Under the pieces are notes generated by a model. The model made no database searches and had not been told where the DNA came from. It saw only the letters and a program-made list of their open reading frames with translations. The position numbers were made by a program, and so were the translations under genes. This document shows, one piece after another, positions 33,116 through 44,457 of a stretch of 64,000 nt of DNA. The DNA comes from Ursus arctos (taxonomy: Eukaryota; Chordata; Mammalia; Carnivora; Ursidae), in NCBI RefSeq assembly GCF_023065955.2, contig NW_026622897.1, positions 7,693,001 to 7,757,000 on the forward strand. The letters are read 5' to 3'. Each line of letters opens with the position of its first letter. Positions within the stretch are counted from its first letter, which is position 1.

Positions 33116-34238
33116 CCTTTTAGCAAAAGGGAGGAAATCCTGATTGCCACTATACACAATTTCATTTGTGTCTTAAGATAAAATGAGTTAAAAATAGCGT
33201 CTTGTAGTCATTAATAATAGCCATCACTATAATGAGTGGATGAGAGACAACAATGAACACTTGTGTTCAAAAATTGGGAATATCATGGACCTCTGATCAA
33301 AACTTTGTTTTGTGAGCAATATACAATCGAATATATTCTCAGTGCACGAGTGTTTAGAGACCATCAATCACAGATTCCTGGTGCTCACTTACGGACTCCT
33401 AGGGGGTCCACAAATCCAAATAAAGAACCCCATGCCTACAGGATGGCACACTCTCAACCACCAGTTAAGGACTGTGGTCTGTGTGAATGATCTGTGCACA
33501 GAGGCCCCACACATCCCTGAGACAACGTCTGGCAAGCTGTGTGTATCTGGAGTCTCCCCTGAGAGAGGTACAAGGTCATCTTCTGGAGTTAGTGACAAAC
33601 GGCACACACATACGCACCCACAGATACACTCGCAGTCACTAGTTCATATGGAAACTGGCGGCCTCACTGTAGTAAATGTTTAATAGTGCCCAGGACGGGA
33701 GTTCAGCTGTTCACATCTTGGCTGTTCACGATGGCCCAACATCTAAGGCGCAATGGAGAACACAGTAGAGGAAGGAATCGAAAAGAAAATTTGCAGGCAG
33801 AGCAGATCAGTAACAAGGCATGGCAGGTCACTGTCAAATGGTGGCTGAGTCTTGAACCCTTCTGAACCTGCTGTCCTAGCAGCATGTTGGCCCTGGAGAG
33901 AAGGACGCCTAACAGGGGAACGGGAAGACCCATGACACCAAACCCTGCAACATGGGAGCTCATCGTGCGCTGAGTAAGCACAAGACAGAACAGGGGCATT
34001 TCCTGCCCCGTGCCACAGGTGGTTGGTGGCACTAATGGCCAGAATGAACCAGCAGGATCTGGGCCTAACTGGGACAGAAGCCTATGCAGAACGAACAAAA
34101 CCAGCTGGAGTTATAGTGGCTCTACTAGGTGTGGCAGAGTTAAGGAAGAGTGACCTGGACACATGGGTGCTGGTAAGACACACCCTGGAGATCCCCAGAA
34201 ATACTTGCAAGAAGGGTTTTAACATCAGCAAGACTCAG

Positions 34239-34240
<2 letters not shown>
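33116..34240. other. Unassigned stretch
   Basis: No nameable repeat. Frames at 33312-33683 (plus) and 33703-34098 (minus) reach 120-130 codons but have no motif and no supporting signals. Confidence 0.5.

Positions 34241-34282
<42 letters not shown>
34241..34282 (+). repeat. (TG)21 microsatellite
   Basis: Uninterrupted 42-bp TG run. Pure and long enough to be variable between individuals. Confidence 0.97.
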
Positions 34283-34285
<3 letters not shown>

Positions 34286-34384
34286 TTTGTAAGTGAGCAG
34301 TCACAAGTCCTCTCTGCTTCATTGGTTCCTTCTTTGGTCCAGATTCTTCCTCCTGGTTCCATTCTTGCCAGCCTCCTGGTTCCA

Positions 34385-34518
34385 GAGGCTTAAGAGGACA
34401 GGCTTAGTGGCCAGAATACTGGATTATAACTGACTCTCCCATACAGTGCTGTGACTTCTGCCAATTGTTGTAACTTTCTGTGCTTCAGTATTCAGGCATT
34501 AATGTCAGTATGATCCCA
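34385..34518 (+). mobile_element. MIR fossil
   Basis: 'ggcttaagaggacaggcttagtggcc' is the MIR head; 'gctgtgacttctgccaattgttgtaactttctgtgcttcagt' is the core ('gctgtgtgaccttgggcaagttacttaacctctctgtgcctcagt'). The 100 bp before it match the 100 bp before the MIR at 36358. Confidence 0.75.
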
Positions 34519-35049
34519 TTCATACAAACTTACTTTGAGGACTTGGGGCATTCAAGTAACAGATGCAAAAACAGACTTCTCTCTACTGTATGATAGGTGT
34601 CTAAATCATTTTCTAGTCATTTCTAAGTCATTTTAAATTAATTCCTCCCATCCTTCTCGGAGTCTGCACCAATGTCCAACTGAGTGGGCGGCCAGGCCAT
34701 CAGCCCCATGCTCCCCACAGCCAACTGAACCACAAGTGGACATCGAAGCCAAGCGTCAGATTCCCTTCCACAGTTCTGAAATTCAGAGCCAGGTCAGACT
34801 CCGACATGAACCTCAAGTGATATAAAAGCTAGAGTCAGGTCACATGTATGCAAAGAAGAAAGAGCCATTTTGCAAAAATAGAGGACAGTGATGTAGGCTG
34901 AGACGTGAGAGCCCACCACCCCCCTGAGAGGGCGAGGGGAGAGGAGGCTGGCTGCACTTCTTACCCTTGGTTCAGGGAGGTACTCCTGTATCTTTGCAGT
35001 GATGTTCACATGTGCTTAAGCTGACCCACGTGGCATTCTGATTCTTGGT
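34519..35049. other. Unassigned stretch
   Basis: No repeat or exon recognised. Confidence 0.5.
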
Positions 35050-35405
35050 AGCTGTCTTAGTCTGTTCAGCCTGCTATAACAAGAATATCGTAGACTGGGC
35101 AGCTTAAACAATAAACAATTATTTCTCATAGTTCTGGAAGCTGGGAAGTCCAAGACTAAGGTGCCGGCAGATTTAGTGAGGGCCCACTGCCTGGTTCATA
35201 GGTGGCCGTCTGCCCACTGTGTCCTCCCATGGAGTTGACGGAGCTCTCTGTGTCTCTTTTATAAACTCACTAATCCCATTCAGGAGCGCTCCACTCTCAT
35301 GACCTAATCACCTCCCAAAGGCCCCACCCCCTAATACCATCACACTGGGGTTAGCTTTCAACATATGAATTTTGGAAGGACACAGAAGTCATAGTACCGA
35401 ACAAT
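35050..35405 (-). mobile_element. MLT1A-like solo LTR (ERVL-MaLR)
   Basis: The best preserved of the four MLT1-type LTRs. In reverse orientation: 'gctgtcttagtctgttcagcctgctataacaag', 'tagactgggcagcttaaacaa', 'agttctggaagctgggaagtccaag', 'aaggtgccggcaga', 'cactctcatgacctaatcacctcccaaaggccccaccccctaataccatcacactgggg' in pieces, and 'caacatatgaattttgg'. No internal sequence. Confidence 0.88.
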
Positions 35406-35937
35406 CCCCACATGGGTGTAGATAGGTTAGTACGTCTCTAAGTGTCATCGTTAAACAAGACGTGGCCACAGACAAGACCAGAACCAGACCCCAGATGTCC
35501 CAACTTCTCACACTGCTGCTATTGAAATAGCATGAGGTGAGGAGTTCCAGATCACCTCAGAGGGCAGTAGGTAAAAATCGTATTGTTCTCTAGTTAAGAC
35601 GGAAGAGCCTCTGGACTGTCTTTAATGTGACTCTGTACATCATCAGACCAAATTATCTACCAAACAGTTCCATTCGTTTTGTATTTTAAAGCTAGTTTTT
35701 AATGATCCGTTTTAAAGTATATTGTAAATAGCTACGACCAAAATTACCACATTTCAGAATTCTCATTTTTAGTCTATATTTAGCTTTAAGCTAAAAAAAA
35801 ATCTATAGATGAGAAAAAATATAAAAGCCACTGTGATGACACATTGTTCCTATTTTGGCTTGCCAGGGTAACATCAGGATGCTGTTACTGGAAATGAGAG
35901 GGTTTCTTCAAAGGCAATATCCTGGTGTGCCCTTTAC
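35406..35937. other. Unassigned stretch
   Basis: AT-rich near 35640-35830, otherwise ordinary. Nothing recognised. Confidence 0.5.
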
Positions 35938-36265
35938 AATCTGTGTGTACGTGCGTGTATGTGTGTGCCTGTGTGTGTGTGTGTGTGTACAGGAGCTTGC
36001 ATGTGCGCATCCATGCGTGTGCATGAGCTTGTGTGCAGGAGCATGTGTGTGCATGAGTGTGTGTACATGAGCACGCATGTGTACGTGTGTGAGTATGTGT
36101 GTGCATTATGGATACATGTGTGCACATGAGCATCTATATACATGTGTGTGCATGAACGTGTAATGCACAGGTGTGTGCACATGAGCATGTATGTGTGCAC
36201 GTGAGCGTGAATATGCATGTATGTGTGTACATGAGCATGCATGTGTGCATGTGTGTGTGTGTGAA
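35938..36265 (+). repeat. TG-rich minisatellite
   Basis: About 330 bp of TG runs interleaved with 'catgagcatgtatgtgtgca'-like words spaced roughly 20-35 bp apart. The alternating purine-pyrimidine pattern favours Z-DNA. The minus strand is open for 168 codons (35934-36440) and would encode His/Thr/Met/Ala repeats; this follows from the repeat's lack of stops and is not a gene. Confidence 0.9.
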
Positions 36266-36357
36266 AGTTATGTGAGCAGTTACAAATCCTCTCTGTGTCA
36301 TGAGTTCTTCCTTTGCTCCAAGTGCTTCCTCCTGGTTTCATTCCTACATCCTGTTCC

Positions 36358-36606
36358 AAGATGCTTAAGAGAATAGGCACAGGGGCAGAGTTCTGGGTTC
36401 TAATCCTGTCTCTACCACATAGGGCTGTGATTTTAGGCAATTGTTTTAGCTTTTCTGTGCTTCAATTTTCTCATCCATAAAAAGGGGCTATCAATAGTAG
36501 CTATTTCATTGTTTTGTAAAGATAAAATGAGTAGATATGAAACCCTTAGAATCACCCTTAGTACTAAATAAATACTCAAAAATTCTGAGTGCTGTTATTA
36601 TTACTC
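36358..36606 (+). mobile_element. MIR SINE, nearly full length
   Basis: Clear MIR: 'gatgcttaagagaataggc', 'gagttctgggttctaatcctgtctctaccac', 'gctgtgattttaggcaattg', 'tctgtgcttcaattttctcatccataaaaaggggc', 'tagtactaaataaatactca', ending 'gctgttattattact'. One of the best preserved MIRs in the window. Confidence 0.9.
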
Positions 36607-37189
36607 ATACCCCTTATTTGTCAGAAAACAGATTTTTCTTTGCCTGAATCCCAGATTCACCCCTCAATTTCATGTTGAAACTGTTCTGCTTATTGGTGAA
36701 ATCCTGGCTCAGTAAACCCAGAATTTAACCTAAGATTTTCTGGTATTAAGCTCTGCTGTAAGGATCTATTGGCCTCTGGGGGTCATCATCTCAGGGATGC
36801 GCTCACTTTTAAGATTTTATCAGCAGGCCCCTGCCCCATGTAAGCCCAAAGTCGCAGATTGTCTACCTTTTTTCTCAAGAGTTCTATCTTCTCTGCTTCT
36901 GACCCCCCACAAGTTACTTCACATCTTCCTCATCCTAGAAACTCCCCTCCCTCCTGGAAAAGATTCTCTCTGCTTCTACAAGGAGTAAGTCAGCATGTTC
37001 GAGGTTCACGCCCAAGTCACACAGCCTGCTCTAGCTGGTATTCCCTTTTGCTAGGCCGGCGTACTCAGGAGGTCCCACTCTGATGATGACCACACCTATC
37101 ATCTTGGGTTACACTTCAGTCCACACAGTTTTTAGGGAAATTTGAAGACACGATCTCATGTGCAAGAAGGGACTGTTCAGGAAGCAGCA
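36607..37189. other. Unassigned stretch
   Basis: Moderate GC, no recognised repeat or gene. Confidence 0.5.
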
Positions 37190-38150
37190 GCGGTTTTGGC
37201 ATGACGGGGGCATGGCCTGTGTGGGAGGGATGGCAGGAGGAGCTGGAGAGAGGGAAAGGTGTTAGTGGGTCAGTTCAAGGAGTTCAACCTGTGTTTGTCA
37301 GTAAGGAGACATGGACAAATGTTGAGCAGGATGGAGTCATCATCAGATCTGCATTTGAGAAATAGAACTCTGGAGCAGAGAAGAGGGATAAGTCCACTCT
37401 ATGGAGGACAGGTGAAAGGTAAGATTCAGAACCACCTTTGAGAAATGGCAAGACATGACTTCAAGAATAGAGAAGAGGGCCCAGTTGTGAGAAGTTGAAT
37501 ACTCAACAGGATTTGAATTTTGAGATTTTGAAGGTGACGAGCAGGAGGAGTTCATTCTAAGATGACTCTAAAGCTTCTGGCTTGAGCAACTAGAATGAGA
37601 TGAGACGGCTTTACCTAAAGTAAGCAGTATAGGAGAAAGATAAATGACATGAAAACAAGTTCAGTTTTAGATGCTCACAGGCATCTAAGTGAACACGTCT
37701 ACTCGGCACTGTGAAGCTCAGGTCTGGCACTCCAGGGAAAGATCTGGAGATACAAGTTAATATAATATACCAATATAGATATTGCATAAAGATGGAAGTT
37801 TAAAGCCCTGAGAGTAATGAGATTAACCCAATACATGAATCAAATAGGGTATATGGCATAAGAAGAGAAGATTGTCAAATATGGAACCCTAAGGAAGACC
37901 AGCGTTTAAGGAATGCACAAAAGAATGTGGATACTGGGAGGAAATACCAGAATGGTTGGAAGACAACCAGGAAAGAGTAGTAGCTGGAAAGCTAAGAGAT
38001 GAAGAAGTTCAGGAAGGAACTGGTCAGAAGTGTGAGATGCTACCAGTCAAATAAAACAAGTAGAACAAGGACTGGGGCGGGGAGGGGGGAATGCCCACTG
38101 GATTTGGAAATTGCATGAGAAAATTGGAAACCTCAGATAGTGATTCTCAG
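37190..38150 (-). mobile_element. Long L2 LINE segment, ORF2 3' region
   Basis: Nearly 1 kb of antisense L2. Landmarks: 'gatgactctaaagcttctggcttgagcaact' (37561-37591), 'gttcagttttagatgctcacaggcatctaagtg' (37660-37692), 'agtttaaagccctgagagtaatgag' (37797-37821), 'ggaaccctaaggaag' and 'gatgctaccagtcaaataa', matching in order the reverse of the L2 reverse-transcriptase region. Its own protein frame is destroyed. L2 was active before the placental radiation. Confidence 0.75.
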
Positions 38151-38265
38151 TAGTGATCCTCTCTTGAAGAGGGGGGTGGATGGGGTGTTTGGATTCTCAA
38201 TTGTATGATTTCATTTCATCATTAGCTTGTTACAGATAACATTTGATAATTAGAGATTTCAGAAT

Positions 38266-38290
38266 TTGTGTGTGTGTGTGTGTGTATGTG
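38266..38290 (+). repeat. (TG)n microsatellite
   Basis: About 12 TG units with one TA interruption near the end. Confidence 0.9.
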
Positions 38291-39054
38291 TAGAGAATGT
38301 CACAGAGCAAAAGCCTAAAGTTCATATCTGCTGTGATGCCAGGCAAATCTCAGCCCAGGAAGGAGTCCAGTGAGCTCAGCGTAATTGGATGGATTGGTGC
38401 TAACATCAGGTCTTCAGAGACAAAAATTCTAAATATGAGGAATAATGACTACCTCTAACAAAACCAACAACAAAAGTGGGTGGTATACTAGATGAACTCA
38501 CTCTGAAAGGAGGGAAACTGGAAGACCACAGTAGGAAGATAATCCATTTTCAGTATGAAACACAAGTGAGAAGTGGAGTGGAATATACCAAGAGCAGGTC
38601 AAATACAAGGACTGACAGCCTAGGGATGAATAATGAATTTGTGTGTTTGGCTTCAGGAACAGTGCCCCAAATATCAGTGGACAGGGGACTTATTCTTTAC
38701 ATCTTGATGGCAATAACTGGAGAAGACAACACCTAGAACACCAAAATCAGTGAGTAAAAATCACATGAGACAGGTGGTGTTGACCATGGGGACTAGAAAG
38801 TCAGTCATAATGAAGGGCAATGATACACCACGAACCCAAAAAGATCTCTGATAAAACGGAGTCTCCCCTCACGGACTGTGAAGTGAGGAGCAAGTGATTT
38901 TTGTGACGAGGACTGTGATTCAGATATAGTATGAATATAACTGTCTTCATTAACTCAGCATCAGGCTGCTGTTAGCTGGGCAAATGTGTGTCATCTGTAT
39001 AAATATATACTCCTCCGCTCAGCAAAATTGAGCCGTACGAGGAGCCAAGTGCTG
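38291..39054. other. Unassigned stretch
   Basis: No nameable repeat or exon. Confidence 0.5.
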
Positions 39055-39140
39055 TAGGACAGACTCTAAGTTCTGTGAGGCACAAAGCATTATCTGTGTT
39101 ACCTGCCTTAGTATTCCAAGGGCAGTGCCCTGTTTATAGT
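39055..39140 (+). mobile_element. L2 3' end fossil
   Basis: 'gacagactctaagttctgtgaggcacaaagcattatctgtgttacc' then 'ccaagggcagtgccctgtttatag' resembles the L2 end ('agactgtaagctccatgagggcaggga..ttgtctgtcttgtt..cagtgcctggcacatag'). Confidence 0.5.
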
Positions 39141-39247
39141 CTCTGATGTCAAGGAGCTAAGATATGATCAGAAGTAAAGTCTCTGTGGATGCAAAGAAAG
39201 AAGTAGAAGGAAGTGTAATTGGTGGCTTAGATTTTCATTAGAGAGGT

Positions 39248-39458
39248 GAAGAAATGGACCGTGCTGGGGGGCCTGGGTGGCTCAGTTGGTTAAGCATGAC
39301 ACTCTTGATTTCGGCTCAGGTCGTGATCTCAGGGTTATGAGAGCAAGCCTGCATCGGGCTCAGCACAGAGCATGGAGACCTGCTTAAGACTCTCTCTCTC
39401 TCCTGCTCCCTCTCCCTCTGTCTGATTAAAAAAAAAAAAAGGAAGAATTGGACCATGC
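39248..39458 (+). mobile_element. SINEC element with target duplication
   Basis: The body at 39265-39441 starts 'ggggggcctgggtggctcag', includes 'ttggttaagcatgacactcttgatttcggctcagg', 'gtgatctcagggttatgag' and 'catcgggctcag', ending in about 13 A. Flanks gaagaaatggaccgtgc (39248-39264) and gaagaattggaccatgc (39442-39458) agree at 15 of 17. Confidence 0.93.
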
Positions 39459-39500
39459 ATAAAAAGAGAGAACATCAAATAAAAAGAGAGAGAACATCAT
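39459..39500. repeat. Two-copy ~20-bp tandem duplication
   Basis: 'ataaaaagagagaacatca' appears twice, the second copy with two extra bases (one additional AG), immediately after the SINEC target duplication. Confidence 0.8.
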
Positions 39501-39552
39501 AAAGCACCTGTTGTACCTGGCACATAGTAACAATAAATGATTGCTATTCCTA
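39501..39552 (+). mobile_element. MIR or L2 tail
   Basis: 'aaagcacctgttgtacctggcacatagtaacaataaatgattgctatt' resembles the MIR end. Confidence 0.55.
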
Positions 39553-41284
39553 ATAGTGTGCTCATTTCAGGCAGCTCCTCTGAAAATAGCGTATCTTGCG
39601 GAAATCCTGGAGCTTTCAGGTAGATTTGTAACCAGCCACGAATCTAGCTTTGGGTACAGCTTCAACGTCCCTAACAGAACATAATGCAGTCTCTTCACAC
39701 GAGCAGAGTGTTTTTAAGACAGATGGTTTAGATCAGTTATCTTATTATTCAAAAGTCTGCCCCTCAACAGGAATCCACAGAAGTTTAAACTGAAGACGAG
39801 TGGTCATTCTCAGCCAGAGTCATCCCCCATCTTGAAAAATACCTCTTCCCTCATGTTTTGGTTACGCTTTCCTTTGATGGACAAACAGCTCCAGCTGTTT
39901 CAACCCGTGAAATGCCTCAAGCCTTCCTGGGCAGGCTTTCTGTCCCACTCTTCCTATGGAGACAAGGGGATCTGCATTCAGCCCCTGAGGAGTAGAAAGG
40001 ACCCACGTTTTCCCTCTGATCTTAGCCTAATTGTTTTTGTAAATATAAGTACAGCCCCTTAGACTGTACTCTGTGGATCTCGTTCACCCAGCAAAAGGAA
40101 ACACCCAGGATCTGGGGACAGAGTACAATTCTGAGAAGAAAAAAATCAGAAATTTTAACACACTAGTTGTTGAATATGCTAATGTTGCCAGGTGAACCGA
40201 AGGAAGTTCACTGATAGCTGGGGCTTTTTCTAAATGTGTGCTGACAAACATTCCATGGTATCACCGAAACATTAATGTCCATTTCATTTGATTTGCTTTC
40301 ACACACAGTGTTTTGTTTTTTTTTAAGGTAGTTAAACTTTTTTTTAACCTTGTGGCCTTGGTTTATACAAGATCACGACCAGTATGTAATCCAACGAGTG
40401 GGTGATTGACTCCCTCCTCAGTGAAGGACAGTGTGTTTGGAACATTGTAATAAAGACAGATCTGATGTCACAAACAGGAAGACGGTTTCCTTCAAATAAA
40501 AGGCCAGTCACTGCACTTCTCATTCTGTCAAACGTGGTAGCCTCCATTTTGTAGTTGGATCCTTATATTTTATTCACCCATTTGATATTTAAGATCAAAA
40601 GATCCAAGATTGAAAAGTCTGCTCTCCGCTAGCCTTGAACCTGATGGATAGACCTTGGTTCCTTCTACTCGGGTGGAACCTGTGTGCTGTCTCCTAACAT
40701 GTCCAGCAGCTTGTACCGACTGTGTCAGTGACATCCCTAGGGAAAAGTGCATTTTTCTTGCCAACAGCAATTCTACTGGCAATAGCTTTCTGGCTTAGGT
40801 AAAAATAGCTGTTTTCACCAGTCATCACACTTCCTGCTCAGCTTTTTTATACATACAATTTCTACAAATGGAAAGAATGTGGGGAAGTGGGGCTTTCAAT
40901 GCTATGAAATTCATAGGCTGCATCTGTATTGAAGTAGAGTTTATGGCAGAAATTATAAGGAAATAAAAAAGAGCAAGGACTTTCCAAATGTCAAAAAGAC
41001 TGTCAATTGCAGATGCTTCCTCTGACAGAAGAGACCAGCTCTCACAGGTGCAGTGAAATATGTACATCCCAGCTCATCACCACCTTGTGATCTCCACCAA
41101 GAAGCATCACAGTTAGGGGAAGTATATGCTGAAAAAAAGTATGTTGGGTTCTGATAGCTACTTTGAGATAGCAAATGAGAATAAAAACAAAAGTGAGAAG
41201 TCTAAAATGTGGTTACTCAGGGTTATCCACTCACCCCACCAGGGAAAACACTTTTATACTCCTTGGTACATTCCGTAAAGTTAC
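39553..41284. other. Unassigned stretch
   Basis: About 1.7 kb with no repeat I can name; T-rich spots at 40312-40345. Small open frames on both strands have no motif. Confidence 0.5.
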
Positions 41285-41300
41285 CAAGATGTCATTTTTT

Positions 41301-42035
41301 TGGATAATCTTTTTATTAAGAAATGATTTACATATAGTGAAGTGCATGAATCTTAAGTGTACATACAGTTCGATGAGTTTTGTTGTTTTAATTGAAGTAT
41401 AGCTGACATACAGTATTATATTAGTTTCAGGTGTATGACATGGTGATTCAATATTAATGTATATTATGAAATGCTCACCACCATAAGTGTAGTTACCATA
41501 TGTCACCATACAAAGTTATTGCAATATTATTGACTAAATTCCCTATGCTGTACTTTACCTCTCTGTGACTTATTTATTTTATACCTGGACGTTTGTAACT
41601 CTTAATCCCCTTCCCCTATTTTGCCCATCCCCCCCGACCCCAGCCACCAGTTTGTTCCCTGTATCTATGAATCTGTTTCTGTTTTGTTCCTTCATTTATT
41701 TTCTTTTTTAGATTCCACATATAAGTGAAATCATATGGTATTTATCTTTCTCCTTCTGACTTATTTCACTTAGCATAATACCCTCTAGGTCCATCCTTGT
41801 TGCAAATGGCAAGATTTCATTCTTTTTTATGGCTGTTTTCCCCAGTGGCTGAATCAATTTACATTCCCACCAACAGCCCACATGGGGTTTCCCTTTTCTC
41901 CACAGCTTCACCAACATTTGTTGTTTCTTGCCTTCTTTATACGAGCCAATCTGACAGATGTGAAGAAACGTCTCATTGTGGTTTTGATTTGCCTTTCCCT
42001 GATGATGAGTGATGCTGAGCATCTTTTCATGGCCT
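41301..42035 (-). mobile_element. 5'-truncated L1 with 16-bp target duplication
   Basis: Minus-strand L1 3' end. In plus-strand order: UTR-type text ('ttaattgaagtatagctgacatacagtattatattagtttcaggtg' in pieces, 41387-41432), 'ccctatgctgtactttacctc', the ORF2 C-terminal codons reversed from 41700, ending at 'catcttttcatgg'. Flanking duplicates caagatgtcatttttt lie at 41285-41300 and 42036-42051. The first 75 bp (41301-41375) look like a different, older L1 UTR ('cttaagtgtacatacagttcgatgag'), so the 3' end appears composite. Confidence 0.88.
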
Positions 42036-42051
42036 CAAGATGTCATTTTTT

Positions 42052-42348
42052 AATGTCATAGAAATTACCTAGATATAAAATAAAGCTAATAAAGGTGGTT
42101 CACACATTTCTAAAGCACTGACTTCCTTTACTATCTAGTCTACTTATCAACCAATGGCTTAAAAAAAAAAAAAAAACCCTAAACAGTTCAGGACTAAATG
42201 ATCAAACTGTTGTGTATTTAACAAAAATATATTCCACCCCCAATTCATGAGGCTAGATGTTAAAATCATAGAACTTCAGAGCTGGAAAGGACCTCATAAG
42301 ATTTAAGGAGACTTAAGGTTTGGGAAGCATGGTTGATTCCAACGTGCA
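42052..42348. other. Unassigned, with A run
   Basis: Includes 16 A at 42160-42176. 'atcatagaacttcagagctggaaaggacctcat' (42267-42300) is a wording common in old mammalian repeats, but too short to assign. Confidence 0.45.
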
Positions 42349-42523
42349 GCCAAGTTTGAGAAAGTGTTCCCAATTAGTTCTCAGATTTTAATGGACAGAT
42401 AAATCACTTGAGGAACTTGTTGGGGTGCAGATTCTGACTCAGTAGGTCTGGAGGGAGACCAAAATTCTGCATTTCTAAGAAGTTCCCCGGTGAAGCTGAT
42501 GTTGCTATCCATGGTCACAGTCT
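42349..42523 (+). mobile_element. MER5A-like hAT transposon fossil
   Basis: 'gccaagtttgagaaagtgttccc', 'aatcacttgaggaacttgttggggtgcagattctgactcagtaggtctgga' in pieces, 'ctgcatttctaagaagttccccggtgaagctgatg' and a 'ggtcacag' end match the MER5A order closely. Nearly full length for this short nonautonomous family. Confidence 0.8.
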
Positions 42524-42839
42524 GGGCAGTGAGGTCTTGGAGATCTCCCAGCCCAGGCGCCATAAAGCTGTGTTCTCAGAACTCTAGCACCCTGTGGAGA
42601 GTGCTGGGCAGGTTCTGCAACCCCAGATTTGCATTTGCTAGAAAGGAGGCTCATTTGAGCTTGCATCCCTCATCCATTCTCCACCACCACCTCTCCCAAT
42701 TTAAATTGTCTTTTAATGTCATTGTCTTTGACTGGCTTTATAATGAGTAAATATTATAAATGTGAATGGAAAAATATGTAGACCTATTTTACATATAACA
42801 TTTTGTTTGACAAGAGTGCACACTGCTAAAAATACTTCT
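42524..42839. other. Unassigned stretch
   Basis: No recognised feature. Confidence 0.5.
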
Positions 42840-42962
42840 CTGGATCCTTCCATCATACAGATAAGGAAACTGAGACCCAGAGGAGACAACTGACTTTACA
42901 GAAATCACATCGCACTTAGGTATAGGCCAGCACATTCCCTGTCACAGCACCCAGTTTCCTTG
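42840..42962 (-). mobile_element. MIR fossil
   Basis: 'cagataaggaaactgagacccagaggagacaactgactttacagaaatcacatcgcacttagg' in pieces follows the reverse MIR core. Confidence 0.7.
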
Positions 42963-43146
42963 TATAATTCAAGAGAGACAAATCCAGCTGAGGCCAAAGC
43001 ACTGGGAATGCAATCTGGGCTGCCTCTCTGCCCCTTTATATGCCAGCGTTTGTGCTAAGGAATGCCGACATAGCCCCCAGGCATGCTGGGTACAGTCCAC
43101 TAGTTTGGAGGTTGGTCCCACCCAGGGCTGTGTTGAAAATGGAAGG

Positions 43147-44282
43147 CAATGCATCTATCCTTTTGAATTAGTGTTTTCAGAGTCTTTGGGTAAATACCAG
43201 TAGTGTGATTACTGGACCATATGGGAGTTCTAGTTTTAATTTTTTTAAGGAACCTTCATACTGTTTTCCACAGTGGCTGCAACAGTTTGCATTCCCACCA
43301 ACAGTGCAAGAGTGTTCCTGTCTCTCCACATCCTCACCAACTCTTGTTGTTTCTTGTATTTTTGATACTAGCCTTTCTGACAAGTGTGAGATGATATCTC
43401 ATTGTGATTTAGATTTTGGTTTGCATTTCCCTGATGATGAGTCATGTTAAGCATCTTTTCATGTGTCTGTTGGCTATCTGGATGTCTTCTTTAGAAAAAT
43501 GTCTATTCAGGTCCTCTGCCCATTTTTAATTGAATTATTTGGAGGGTTTTGATGTTGTGTTGTATAAATTCTTTATACATTTTGGATACTAACCCTTTAT
43601 CAGATATGTCATTTGCAAATATCTTCTCCCATTCAGTAGGTTGCCTTTTAGTTTTGTTGATAGTTTCCTTTGCTGTGCAGAAGCTTTTTATTTTGATGTA
43701 GTCCTTACAGTTTATTTTTGCTTTTGTTTCCCTTGCCTCCAGAGACATATCTAGAAAAAATTTGTTGTTATAGCCAATGTCAGAGAAATTACTGCCTGTG
43801 CTCTCTTCTAGGATCTTTATGGTTTCCTGTCTCACATTTAGGCCCTTAATCCATCGTTTTTTTTGTGTGTGTGTGGTGCAAGAAAGTGGTCCGGTTTCAT
43901 TCTTTTTCAGGTAGCTGTCCAGTTTTTCTACCATTTGTTGAAGAGACTATCATTTCCCCATAGTATATTCTTGCCTCCTTTGTCAAAGATTAATTGACCA
44001 TATAAGGATGGGTTTATTTTTAGGCCTTCTTTTCTGTTACATTTCTATGTATCTGTTTTTTTTCCAGTAACACACTGTTTTGGTTACTGCAGCTTTGTGG
44101 TATAACTTGAAATCTGGAACTGTGATATCTCAAGTTTTGTTTTTCTTTTTCAAGGTTACTTTGGTTATTCGGGGTCTTTTGTGGATCCATACAAGTTTTA
44201 GGATTGTTCTTATTCTATGAAAAATGCTATTGGTATCTTGATAGGGATTGCATTAAATCTGTAGATTGCTTTGGATAGTATA
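43147..44282 (-). pseudogene. Antisense L1 ORF2 remnant
   Basis: Reads on the minus strand through the region after the reverse transcriptase: from the strand's 5' side at about 44280 ('agcaatctacagatttaatg') to the C-terminal region. 43503-43934 on the minus strand stays open for 143 codons and includes '[20 protein letters not shown]', a typical ORF2 section. Other frames are shifted. Confidence 0.85.
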
Positions 44283-44411
44283 GACAAAGAATATAAAAGC
44301 ACTAATTGGAAAAGACAGGCCACCCCTATGTTTAGTGCAGCGTTATTTACAATAGCCAAATTATGGAAGCAGCCCAAGTGTCCTTTGGTAGAGGATGGAT
44401 AAAGAAGATGT

Positions 44412-44412
<1 letters not shown>

Positions 44413-44456
<44 letters not shown>
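44413..44456 (+). repeat. (GT)22 microsatellite inside L1 ORF2
   Basis: A pure 44-bp GT run stands where L1 normally has 'gatgtggtatatatacaatgg', so it grew from the short TA/GT tract of the element after insertion. Confidence 0.95.

Positions 44457-44457
<1 letters not shown>

Noticed and set aside
35934..36440. 168-codon minus-strand frame rich in His, Thr, Met and Ala
   Set aside because: It is the antisense of a TG-rich minisatellite; the lack of stops comes from the repeat.
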